64,000 nt of DNA from the NCBI GenBank assembly GCA_021818955.1, contig JAKASR010000007.1:30667-94666 (forward strand), written 5' to 3'. Shown here in pieces: positions 8,283 through 16,177 of this stretch. The notes beneath the pieces are model-generated. The model was not told the DNA's origin and made no database searches. It worked only from the letters and a program-made list of their open reading frames with translations. The translations under genes were made by a program, and so were the position numbers. Each line of letters begins with the position of its first letter. Position 1 is the first letter of the stretch. This stretch comes from Acidobacteriota bacterium (GTDB lineage: Bacteria > Acidobacteriota > Terriglobia > Terriglobales > SCQP01).

Positions 8283-10464
8283 GACCGGCGTCTCCGGGCC
8301 GCAGATAGTAATGTTGATGGCGGCGGTAGTAGCGGAATTCGGGCGCGCTCAAATCGGCGGCGTTCAGGACTGTGCCCAACAGGGGGGCGCGCGCGCGTTG
8401 CAGTTCCAGCCCCAACAGGCGGGCCTCGCTCATGGTGGTCGAGCCCCAGCGTAAGACCAGCACCACTCCATCCACCACCTGCGAGAGCAACAGCGCGTCG
8501 GCGGTGAGGTTGCCGGGCGGAGAATCCAGCAGCACGAAATCGTACTCGGCGCGCCATTGTCGTAACAGTTCCGGCAGGCGCCGCGGCTGCAACTGCGCTT
8601 CCCCCGCGTTGCGGGTTTCGCAGGCGAGCAGGTCAAGTTGCGCGGCCAGCGGCAGCGGCTCGATCGCCTCGCCCGCCTGCGCGGCCAGCAACCCGCGTGG
8701 GTTCTCCACTTCAAAATACCGATGGCAGCCCGGCCGCCGCACATCGCCATCCACCAGCAGCGTTTTCCATCCTTGCCGCGCCAGCGTCATCCCCAGCTGG
8801 CAGACGGTGGTGGTTTTGCCTTCGCCCGGGCCGGCGCTGGTGAATAACAACGCGGCCGGCGGCCGGCGGCGCATGGTCAAGTTCGCCGCCAGCCGGGCAT
8901 AATGATCGGACAGCGCAACCTGCCCGGGCAACGCCCGCGCGGTCGGGTTCAGGCCCGGGCCTTCCTCCCGCGCCGCGCTGCATTGCCGGTTGAGTACGGG
9001 AATAATGCCCAGCGGCAGCAACTGGGGATGCCCGGCATGGACGTCTTCCGATTGCAAAATCCGGTCTTCCCAGCGCGCCCGCATGCCTATCCCCATGCCG
9101 GCGGCCAGCAGGCCCAACGCTAAGCCCAGCCCCGTATCTATCGGCAGCTTGGGATATTGCGGCGCCAGCGGCGGCTGCGCCTGATCCAGCGGGCGAATGT
9201 TGCTGGTGGGCAGGGAAGAGAGCAGCCCCGCCTCGCGCAACTTCGCCATCAGGTCGTGGTACAGCAGCGCGCCGCTTTTGGCGCGATCGTTCAAGATCTG
9301 GTATTGCATCTCGGTCGCGCTTTCGCCCGCCGCCTGATGCTGCAACTGCGCCACTAACGCGCCCAGCGCCGTTTCGCTGCGCCGGGCCGCATCCACGCGC
9401 GCCTGTAAGCCGCGCGTGGTTTGCCCGCGCAAGGCCGCTAACTGCGCCCGCGCCCGCCGCAAACGCGCGCGCGCCTGCCGCACCACCGCAAACCCGGGCT
9501 GATAGACGGCTTCGGCCTTGTTCAACGCCGCCTGGTCGGCTGCCACCGCGGTCTCGGCCGCATCCAGCGCCGCTGGACGCAGCCGCGCTGGCAATGTCCC
9601 CAGCCCGCCGCCATAGGTGCGCAGAATCGCTTCGCGCGTAATTCGTTCGGCGCGCGCGGCGGTCAATTGGCGGTCGGCATTATCCAACTGTTGCAATAAA
9701 ACGTTCTGCTGCCCGCCCGGCACCACCAGCGGCGTATAGGCATGCCGCAATTGGAAATTCACCACCGCATTTTGCGCCGCCGCAACTTGTTGGCGGACGC
9801 CGCGCAACTGCTGGCGCAGCCAGCGCGAAGCCTGCGCGCCGGCCAGGTAGCGCGCCTCCAGCGCATAGGCGATAAATTCCTGGATGGTGGTGTTCACCAC
9901 CTGCGCCGCCAGCCGCGGATCGTGCGCGCCATAACTGACTTCCACCGTGCGGCTCATGCGGTCCGGCGAAGCTTTCAGCCGCGTGCGGAAGAGGTCCACC
10001 GCGATCTGATCGCGCTGCCCGGCGCTCAAGTTTTTTCCCTGCGCCGCCAGCGTCTTCCGAATCGCCGGCTGCTTCTGCTCCAAATCCAGCTTCGCAATTA
10101 CCCGCCGCGCCACCGCGCGGCTGGTCAACTCCAGAATGTTGGTCTGGATGAGCCGGTCGGTGTCGCTGCTGTACCAGCGCGTGACCGGTTCGATCCGCGC
10201 CCAGCGCTGGCTGGGGCGGCCAATAATGATGCTGCCGGTGGAGACATAATATGGGTGAATGACCCAGGTCAACCCCGCCCCTAGCCCGGTGAACAGCGCG
10301 ATCAACCCCAGGCCCATCCAGCGATAGCGGTAGAGAATGTCGAACATTCGCCGCGACCGGTTCGACGGCTCCGGCGCCGGCGCTGCTTCCAGTTCCAGCA
10401 AGGCTGAGGGCTGCCCGCGGGGCGCGATATTTTTATCCCCCTCAAGTTCAGGTTGGTTCGACAT
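8272..10464 (-). CDS. Wzz chain-length regulator fused to BY-type tyrosine kinase
   Basis: Polysaccharide co-polymerase with its own tyrosine kinase, 730 aa, inner membrane. The Wzz part has a first membrane helix near residues 45-70 (GLGLIALFTGLGAGLTWVI) and a second near 445-465. A periplasmic coiled-coil region rich in Gln, Ala and Arg lies between them. The cytosolic kinase has Walker A SAGPGEGKTT, the second Walker motif LLVDGDVRRP and Walker B VLLDSPPG. It ends in a short Tyr cluster (FRYYRRHQHYY), the usual autophosphorylation tail. The ATG at 10464 is chosen because AAGGAGCGAAG lies just upstream, although the frame runs eight codons further. It probably controls polymer length together with the Wza and Wzy proteins. 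Confidence 0.93.
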   Translation of the reverse strand: MSNQPELEGDKNIAPRGQPSALLELEAAPAPEPSNRSRRMFDILYRYRWMGLGLIALFTGLGAGLTWVIHPYYVSTGSIIIGRPSQRWARIEPVTRWYSSDTDRLIQTNILELTSRAVARRVIAKLDLEQKQPAIRKTLAAQGKNLSAGQRDQIAVDLFRTRLKASPDRMSRTVEVSYGAHDPRLAAQVVNTTIQEFIAYALEARYLAGAQASRWLRQQLRGVRQQVAAAQNAVVNFQLRHAYTPLVVPGGQQNVLLQQLDNADRQLTAARAERITREAILRTYGGGLGTLPARLRPAALDAAETAVAADQAALNKAEAVYQPGFAVVRQARARLRRARAQLAALRGQTTRGLQARVDAARRSETALGALVAQLQHQAAGESATEMQYQILNDRAKSGALLYHDLMAKLREAGLLSSLPTSNIRPLDQAQPPLAPQYPKLPIDTGLGLALGLLAAGMGIGMRARWEDRILQSEDVHAGHPQLLPLGIIPVLNRQCSAAREEGPGLNPTARALPGQVALSDHYARLAANLTMRRRPPAALLFTSAGPGEGKTTTVCQLGMTLARQGWKTLLVDGDVRRPGCHRYFEVENPRGLLAAQAGEAIEPLPLAAQLDLLACETRNAGEAQLQPRRLPELLRQWRAEYDFVLLDSPPGNLTADALLLSQVVDGVVLVLRWGSTTMSEARLLGLELQRARAPLLGTVLNAADLSAPEFRYYRRHQHYYLRPGDAGHAA

Positions 10465-10567
10465 TAGACTGCTTCGCTCCTTTTTCACTGTGGGCGGCGC
10501 TTTCCCGCAAGCTGCCGCGCCCGGAATGCTGCTTTCGCCCTGGCGGTGGCTGCCATCCTCCGGCTGC

Positions 10568-11575
10568 TTAATACATGTGCACCGCTTTCAGAGTTTTGTA
10601 ATCCACCCACCAACGGCCCGCGCCGCCGAAAAAGTCTAAAACCGCCAGCCCTGCCTGGCGCAGTCGCGAGGAGGGAACCACGACGATGTCGTCCGGCTTT
10701 AATTTCACGTCCAGAGCCCGATTGGCGCGAATCGAGCCGCCGTTCACCACGATTTGCCGCCGCGTCGTCTGTCCTGGATTCAACCGCAGAATGCGCACGT
10801 TGCCGCTCGCGGCCTCGGGCGAGTAGCCGCCCGCCTCGCTGATGGCCTCATTCAGGGTCATGCCCGCGCGCAGCGGCAAAGCTCCCACTTCCCGTACCGC
10901 GCCGGTAATGAAAATCCGGTGAATGCGCGGCACTTCAATGACATCGCCCGGCTGCAGCCGGCGGTTCAGCCCCGGTTGCTCGCCGATGCGGTTCAGGTCG
11001 ATGGTTTCCATCACGGTATTGAGGTGAAACGTGGTCTGGCCGCCCGCCGTCTTGCCGCGCCAGGCTGGCGGCGTGTGCAGCAGGTAAACATGCGAGTCGC
11101 CCAGTTGCGGCTCAATTCCGCCGGCCATGGCAATGGCCTGCAGCAGCGTGACCCGGCCGCTGTAGGCGTACACGCCCGGACGCGGGACCTCGCCTAATAC
11201 CGATATCCGCCGGCTATTGACCTCCACCAGCCCGACGCTGACCAGTGGATGCCGCAGCACGCGGATATAGCGCCGTTCCAGCCGCGATTGAATCTGCTCC
11301 ACCGTCTCGCCCGCCACCTGCATGGGCGCCATAAACGGCAGTTGGATCTTGCCGTCCGGGGCGACTCGCGTCTCCCCGCTCAACTGCGGCTGGTCGAAGA
11401 TGCGCACATCCAGCAGGTCGCCCGGTCCCACCGGATCGTTGCCGCCGCCGCCATAAATCTGGATTACGCCGGAATGCGATGCCGCCGGCGAAGCCGGCGC
11501 CGCCGGAGCCCACTGTCCCGCTGCCGCGGCGCATAATACCGCGCACATACTCATGAGTAAGATTGAATTACGCAT
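10568..11575 (-). CDS. Wza-type polysaccharide export protein (outer membrane, SLBB domains)
   Basis: Periplasmic/outer-membrane export channel subunit, 335 aa. A signal peptide (residues 1 to about 25) is followed by the Poly_export domain from VGPGDLLDVRIFDQP through DGKIQLPFM and IQSRLERRYIR. Two SLBB-type segments follow, each introduced by a polymer-threading strand (RRISVLGEVPRPGVYAY and HRIFITGAVREVGALPL). No lipobox cysteine at a signal cleavage site is obvious, unlike E. coli Wza. It is the first gene of the operon, with 386 bases of non-coding DNA before it that probably carry the operon promoter. An unusual GAGGAA lies 14 bases before the ATG. Confidence 0.92.
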   Translation of the reverse strand: MRNSILLMSMCAVLCAAAAGQWAPAAPASPAASHSGVIQIYGGGGNDPVGPGDLLDVRIFDQPQLSGETRVAPDGKIQLPFMAPMQVAGETVEQIQSRLERRYIRVLRHPLVSVGLVEVNSRRISVLGEVPRPGVYAYSGRVTLLQAIAMAGGIEPQLGDSHVYLLHTPPAWRGKTAGGQTTFHLNTVMETIDLNRIGEQPGLNRRLQPGDVIEVPRIHRIFITGAVREVGALPLRAGMTLNEAISEAGGYSPEAASGNVRILRLNPGQTTRRQIVVNGGSIRANRALDVKLKPDDIVVVPSSRLRQAGLAVLDFFGGAGRWWVDYKTLKAVHMY

Positions 11576-11962
11576 TGGAAACGTTCGTTCCTCGTTTCCC
11601 GTTTTTGATGCACACCGCCGCGCACAGGGTGATTAATGTCGGGGTCCAAATAAACCCCGTCAATCTTGCTATATGTCTAACCGCCTCGCTGCTTTTAGCT
11701 AATTTGTACTTTGGTTATATTTCAAATAATTTGTGGGGTGAGCTGTAAGTAGTAGCCGCATCTATCTGCCCTCGCTGCCTATGACCGCTGGCGTGAGACT
11801 TTAGTAGATAAGGTCGCGCGAATCAAGCTGTTCTGCTCGGCTCTTCATCCCTCCGCCTTATGGCGGTGCGGTTCAACTTGGTTAGCATTCAGGCGGAGAA
11901 GTCCGTTGAAAATGGCGAGGCGTCGGATACGGAACTGCGGCGGGAAAATATCGCCGCCGAAA
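11576..11962. other. Intergenic upstream region of the exopolysaccharide operon
   Basis: Non-coding stretch with a local AT-rich block at about 11660-11740, unlike the surrounding GC-rich DNA, which is where a minus-strand promoter would be expected. TATAAC on the minus strand near 11715 is a possible -10 box, but no convincing -35 box was found. A short inverted repeat CGGGGT/ACCCCG (11640-11645 and 11654-11659) lies about 65 bases upstream of the ATG. The rest, up to the first repeat element, shows no gene I can support. Confidence 0.4.
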
Positions 11963-12370
11963 GCGTTAACGGCCGAGTCGGGCAGCAGTTTTCGTCATTG
12001 GCAATTTCGAAGAAATTGTCTCCAGCCTGCTCAATTTCGAAGAAATTGCCTGCAGCCATGCTCGCAGGCCGGGTTTGCGCGGGGTTCCTTTTAGGTCCCG
12101 CGCCTATGAACGACGTTGCAAGCAATTCCGCAGGAATTGCGCCAAGCAAGCCGGCAATTCCGCAGGAATTGCGCCAAGCAAGCCGGCAATTCCGCAGGAA
12201 TTGCGCCAAGCAAGCCGGCAATTCCGCAGGAATTGCGCCAGGCAAGCCGGCAATTCCGCAGGAATTGCGCCTGGCCATGCCCGGCAGCCATGAGTATTCG
12301 CCCTGCGTCCGGTTTCGGCCGGACTCTTGGCGAAAGCGTCAGCGCCTAAAAGTAAATGCGGCCGAGTCGC
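11963..12370 (+). repeat. Modular hairpin repeat, copy 1 (full length, expanded)
   Basis: Longest complete copy of the dispersed family. Module A (GCGTTAACGGCCGAGTCGG) starts at 11963. Two H1 hairpins (CAATTTCGAAGAAATTG) lie at 12002 and 12032, spaced by 30 bases. Hairpin B (GCGCGGG...CCCGCGC) is at about 12077-12103. Five H2 hairpins (CAATTCCGCAGGAATTG) run from 12123 to 12267. Module C (GTCCGG-TTTCGG-CCGGAC, then AAAAGTAAA and GCGGC-CGA-GTCGC) ends at 12370. The last 32 bases overlap the end of the GH42 gene on the other strand and encode its C-terminal residues. Confidence 0.9.
12123..12282 (+). repeat. Tandem array of five H2 hairpins, 32-bp period
   Basis: Five identical 17-bp hairpins (7-bp arms, GCA loop) start at 12123, 12155, 12187, 12219 and 12251. 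Each is followed by a 15-bp linker CGCCAAGCAAGCCGG; the fourth linker differs at one base. Other copies of the repeat carry zero or one H2 unit, so this array is a local expansion. There are no unique spacers, so it is not a CRISPR array. Confidence 0.93.
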
Positions 12371-14483
12371 TTTCGATCAGCACGCGCACGCCATAGCCGG
12401 GCAGCTTCACTTGTGCTCCCACCGACCCGCCCGTGAGCGCGTTGCGGGTGGCGATACCCAGCGCGACGGTCTTCGGTTGGCCGGTGTAGTTGAGTAGAAA
12501 AATCAGCCGCGTTCCGGCCTTCTCCCGGCTGGCTTCTTCCACTCCAGCCGGCAGCAAGCCGGATAAATGCACTCCGGCGCGGCGCGCCGCCAGCGCGGCG
12601 AATTGGTTATAAAAAGCGTGGGAGCTTGGCTCGGTGCCGACATAGATAACTGCGCCGCGGCCCTCCGGGTGCAAACTCACGGCGGCTTGGCCGCGGTAGA
12701 ACAGCCGGGCATAGCGGGCGAGGGTTTGCGTGCCGGCGCCCGGCGTAAGGATGTCGAACCAGACTCCGGCTGGATATTTTTTCCCGTTCATCGCAATCGC
12801 CTGCCGCTGCGTGGTGGCCGGATCGTAATCGTGAATCTCGACTCCCGCCAGCCGCGCCAGTCGTCCTGGCAGCGTTCGTGCGGTGAACACGTTGTTGCCG
12901 TTTTTTACTCCCGAGCGATAGGTCAGGACCAGCACCCCCCCGCCGCGAACGAAGGCGGAAAGCTTTGCCTCGAGTTGCGGCGTGACCACGAACAGCGAGG
13001 GCGCGATCAATAGCTTGTATTGAGAAAAGTCCTGCTGCGGAAAAACCACGTCCACGTTCGCGCCCCGGCGCCGGAATGCGCGATAATAGGCCAGCAGTTG
13101 CCGGTTATAGTCGAAGCCTTTGGTCAGCGGCTGAATATGAAATGCCCATCGGCTCGCCGGCGAGATCAGCATGGCGATCTGGGAGCGTACTTCGGTGCCC
13201 TCCAGCCAGGGCCGCAGGCGCTGCACTTCTTTTCCCATGCGCGCAATCATGCGATAGCGCGTATTCGGGTAACTATCCTGATCGAGAATCCCCTGCCAGT
13301 ACTGTTCCGTGCCGTAGCGCGAGGTGCGCCAGCGAAAATAACATACGCCGTCCGCTCCGTGCGCGATTGCCTGGTATGCCCAGACACGGTATAAGCCGGG
13401 CGCCGCCTGCCGTCCCCAAAACGTCGTCCACCCCGGCAAGCCCCCCTCTTCCTCCATCACCATGAAATTTTCGCCGTCTTTTGAGCCGCGCATCAGATCG
13501 TGCGACAGCCCCGGGCCGAAGTAGTTCGCGTGCCGCTGGTCGAACATCGGGTAATTGTCCCAGGCCACGAAATCGAGCGCCCGGTTTAGCTTGGAGTAAT
13601 CTATCGCGTCGAACATGCCCATTTCATTGGTGGTAATGGCTTTCGTCGGCGCGATGCGGCGCAGTATTTGCGCCTGCATATCGAGAAAATTGCGCGTGGC
13701 CTGATCGAAAAAGCGATCGTAGTCTAGTGCTAAGCTCGGGTTAACCACCCCGAATAGGGTGTTCCAGGGCAACGGAATCTGCGTCCAGGCGGTATAGGTG
13801 TGCCCCCAGAAGATGGTCCCCCAGGCGCGGTTCAGCCCCGCTAGCGTGTGATATTTTTTCCGGCACCAGGCCTGAAATGCCGCCTGGCAATAGCGATCAT
13901 AGCAATAAGGATTGCCCAGTTCGTTGTCGATTTGAAAGCCGATCACCGCCGGATTGTTTTTGAAATGTTCCGCTTCCGCGGTGACGATGGCGCGCGTGGC
14001 GGCGAGAAAATGCGGATTGAGCAGGCTATAGTCGCGCCGCGAGCCGAAGCGATAAGCGATGCCCTGGCGGTTCACTGCGGCAATATCCGGATATTTGGAA
14101 TAGAGCCATGCCGGCGGCGCCGCCGTCGGCGTGCCCAGCACCGCATGTATGCCTTGCGCCGCGAGCGTCTGCAGCGCCTGGTCTAGCCAGCCAAAATGAT
14201 ATTGCCCTTCCGCCGGCTCCATTTTGACCCAGGCGAATTCGCCCATCCGGACAAAATTGATTCCCGCCGCGTGCATGCGTCTGGCATCCTGTGCCCACTG
14301 GTTTTGCGGCCAGGCTTCCGGATAATAATCGGCGCCGTAAAGGAATTTGCCATGGTTCCAACGGATCAGGTTGAAGTTCTGCGATGTCCCGCTTTTCGGT
14401 GTTTGCGCCGCCAGGCTGCCGGTGAAAATCCAGGCCAAAGCAATAACCAGAATTGGCCGGAATTTAAATTTCAGTATGAACAT
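12339..14483 (-). CDS. Secreted beta-galactosidase, GH42 family
   Basis: Retaining glycoside hydrolase, 714 aa, with a signal peptide ending near residue 25 (IFTGSLAAQ). The GH42 TIM barrel starts at FLYGADYYPEAWP (residues 48-60). IGFQIDNELG holds the acid/base Glu188, and MVMEEEGG near 343 holds the nucleophile glutamate in the usual late position. A Rossmann-like trimerisation domain (VDVVFPQQDFSQYKLLIAPSL) and a small beta domain follow. Family members cleave beta-galactosides, and some cleave arabinosides. The last residues (AAFTFRR) and the stop codon are supplied by a dispersed repeat read in reverse, so the original C-terminus was probably altered by the insertion. It lies alone between repeat elements. 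Confidence 0.9.
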   Translation of the reverse strand: MFILKFKFRPILVIALAWIFTGSLAAQTPKSGTSQNFNLIRWNHGKFLYGADYYPEAWPQNQWAQDARRMHAAGINFVRMGEFAWVKMEPAEGQYHFGWLDQALQTLAAQGIHAVLGTPTAAPPAWLYSKYPDIAAVNRQGIAYRFGSRRDYSLLNPHFLAATRAIVTAEAEHFKNNPAVIGFQIDNELGNPYCYDRYCQAAFQAWCRKKYHTLAGLNRAWGTIFWGHTYTAWTQIPLPWNTLFGVVNPSLALDYDRFFDQATRNFLDMQAQILRRIAPTKAITTNEMGMFDAIDYSKLNRALDFVAWDNYPMFDQRHANYFGPGLSHDLMRGSKDGENFMVMEEEGGLPGWTTFWGRQAAPGLYRVWAYQAIAHGADGVCYFRWRTSRYGTEQYWQGILDQDSYPNTRYRMIARMGKEVQRLRPWLEGTEVRSQIAMLISPASRWAFHIQPLTKGFDYNRQLLAYYRAFRRRGANVDVVFPQQDFSQYKLLIAPSLFVVTPQLEAKLSAFVRGGGVLVLTYRSGVKNGNNVFTARTLPGRLARLAGVEIHDYDPATTQRQAIAMNGKKYPAGVWFDILTPGAGTQTLARYARLFYRGQAAVSLHPEGRGAVIYVGTEPSSHAFYNQFAALAARRAGVHLSGLLPAGVEEASREKAGTRLIFLLNYTGQPKTVALGIATRNALTGGSVGAQVKLPGYGVRVLIESDSAAFTFRR

Positions 14484-14627
14484 GCTCCGCTCCTTGCCAC
14501 TACGCCATAAGCATATGCCCTTTTATTCCATATACATACCTCGTCCTCTGAGTTTTGTATAAATTCTTGTCTAGGGTAAAACTTTTAAGCGATAATCAGG
14601 GTAATCCTTACTTTTCCTGATCAAATC

Positions 14628-14825
14628 ATGGATTCAAAACGAGGTATTCACGCGCAGCGAAAGCTCGAAGCCGTTGTCAACGCCAAAGGTTCGATTGTTT
14701 CGTGGCGATGTAGCGGTTGCAATTGGTCCAAACTCGCGGAAGATCCGTTAGGCCGTGCAAATGAGCGCACTCGGAATATGTTTGCTCGCCATAGTTGTGA
14801 AGAGCATCGGACCGGGAAAAAATAA
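14628..14825 (+). CDS. Small zinc-ribbon-like protein
   Basis: Protein of 65 aa with a WRCSGCNWS knuckle (a Cys pair) at residues 27-35 and a later His-Ser-Cys (residues 55-57) plus Glu-Glu-His that could complete a zinc site. It is basic at the start. Short proteins with a W-x-C-x-x-C-x-W-S motif are common in Acidobacteria and have no assigned function; this is recollection, not a search. An AT-rich region lies just upstream (about 14510-14625), consistent with its own promoter. A repeat element begins 14 bases after its stop. Confidence 0.55.
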   Translation: MDSKRGIHAQRKLEAVVNAKGSIVSWRCSGCNWSKLAEDPLGRANERTRNMFARHSCEEHRTGKK

Positions 14826-14838
14826 CCCTGGGCAGCAA

Positions 14839-15051
14839 GCGTTAACGGCCGAGTCGGGCAGCAGTTTTCGTCCTTGGCAATTTCAAAGAAATTGCCTCAA
14901 GCCATGCTCGCAGGCCGAAGCGCGGGGTTCCGGTTAGGTCCCGCGCCTATGAACGACAACTTTCGGTAGCCATGAGTATTCGCCATGCGTCCGGTTTCGG
15001 CCGGACCTTTGCGAAAGCGTCAGCGCCTAAAAGTAAAAGCGGCCGTGCCGC
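14839..15051 (+). repeat. Modular hairpin repeat, copy 2
   Basis: Module A at 14839, one H1 hairpin (CAATTTCAAAGAAATTG, arms intact, loop AAA) at 14878-14894, hairpin B (GCGCGGG at about 14920, CCCGCGC at 14940), no H2 unit, and module C from 14974 to 15051 with GCGGC-CGT-GCCGC at the end. It fills the space between the small zinc-ribbon gene (plus) and the cyclodeaminase-like gene (minus), so it sits between two convergent genes. Confidence 0.9.
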
Positions 15052-15082
15052 TTAAGCGGCAAGCGGCGCTGGCCGGACCCGC

Positions 15083-16177
15083 TTAGCACCATAGCGGCCG
15101 TTCCCACAACCGCATCTTTTGTCCCAGCCCGGCCGCGGCCGCGCGTTCATAGATCGCCGCCGCCAGCGCCACGTCTTCTACTCCCATTCCCATGTGCGCG
15201 AAGTGTATGCGTTCGGCGGGGTTCCGCCTGCCGGATTTTAGTCCCAGCAGCAGTTCGCCCAAAGTCGCGTGGATATTCCTCTCATCCAGCTCGCCGCGCA
15301 AGTGCATTAAGGCCGGAGTCATAATTCCCCGATGGCAGATCGCCTCCCAGTCGTCCACTACCAGCTTGCTCGCTTGCCGTACCAACTCGAATTCGCATTC
15401 ATGCCCGGCAATTTGAATAGTTAACGCGCCGGGAATAACATCCCGGGCGCGTAAAACCGGTTCCAGCGCCGTAGTTGCGGTAATCACGATGCCGGCATCG
15501 GCCGCGGCCTCGGTAACGGTGTTATAGGCCCGCGCCGGAATCGGACCCAGCCGATGGCAATCGGCGGCGCATTGTTCGGCATGCGCCCGTTCGCGGCAGG
15601 CAATAGCGATTTCTTCCAGGCGCGGCAGCGCCGTGGCGAGTCCCAGCGCCTGCGTGCGCGCCTGCACGCCGGCGCCGATGATGGCCGCTTTGCGCGCGGA
15701 GGGCGGCGCCAGATACGTCGTTCCCAACGCGCTCACCGCGCCGGTGCGCATGGCGCTGATCAACGTGCCGTCGAGCACCGCCAGCGGCAAGCCGGTCTGC
15801 GGCGAATTGAGAATAATCAATGCGCTGGCGCGCGGCCACCCGCGCGCGCGATTGGCGGGAAAGCTGGCAATCCATTTCATGCCCATCGCCCTCGCCGGAG
15901 TCCCCAGCACGGCGCACAAGCCGTTGATCCGTCCGCGCGATTCGCTGGCGGCGTTGTCGGCGCCGCGCAACACCAGCTTGGGCGGTTGCCGGCATTCCCC
16001 CTGCGCCAGCAGTTCCAGGGCTTCTCGTACCGCCGCCATGGCCAGCTTCATATCGAGCGCGCCCGCCGCCAACACCGATTCTTGATCGAGGTAGAGCCAC
16101 TCGGCGCGCCGGTCTGGCTGGTCATTGGGGGCAAAGTCGAATTCAGCGCTGGGGCAAAATAAACTTGGAATCGGCAT
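15083..16177 (-). CDS. Ornithine cyclodeaminase / mu-crystallin family enzyme (SbnB-like)
   Basis: NAD-dependent enzyme of 364 aa. WLYLDQESVL and the following helix form the substrate domain. MKWIASFPAN and SAMRTGAVSALGTTYLAP are family motifs, and AAIIGAGVQARTQA is the dinucleotide-binding loop. The relatives include ornithine cyclodeaminase, alanine dehydrogenase and SbnB, which makes an opine-like precursor of 2,3-diaminopropionate; the sequence alone does not decide among them. The ATG at 16177 is chosen because GAGG lies seven bases upstream; a GTG at 16189 is the alternative. The start lies within the end of the ATP-grasp gene, so the two are translationally coupled and probably act in one pathway, for example making and then ligating an unusual amino acid. 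Confidence 0.85.
   Translation of the reverse strand: MPIPSLFCPSAEFDFAPNDQPDRRAEWLYLDQESVLAAGALDMKLAMAAVREALELLAQGECRQPPKLVLRGADNAASESRGRINGLCAVLGTPARAMGMKWIASFPANRARGWPRASALIILNSPQTGLPLAVLDGTLISAMRTGAVSALGTTYLAPPSARKAAIIGAGVQARTQALGLATALPRLEEIAIACRERAHAEQCAADCHRLGPIPARAYNTVTEAAADAGIVITATTALEPVLRARDVIPGALTIQIAGHECEFELVRQASKLVVDDWEAICHRGIMTPALMHLRGELDERNIHATLGELLLGLKSGRRNPAERIHFAHMGMGVEDVALAAAIYERAAAAGLGQKMRLWERPLWC

Noticed and set aside
12000..12020. Sigma-54-type promoter in TTGGCAATTTCGAAGAAATTGC
   Set aside because: The spacing between GG and GC is 16 bases rather than the required 10, and the bases are explained by the hairpin.
11860..12396. 178-aa plus-strand frame covering repeat copy 1
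   Set aside because: It consists almost wholly of repeat modules and runs into the opposite strand of the GH42 gene; no ribosome binding site or homology is seen.
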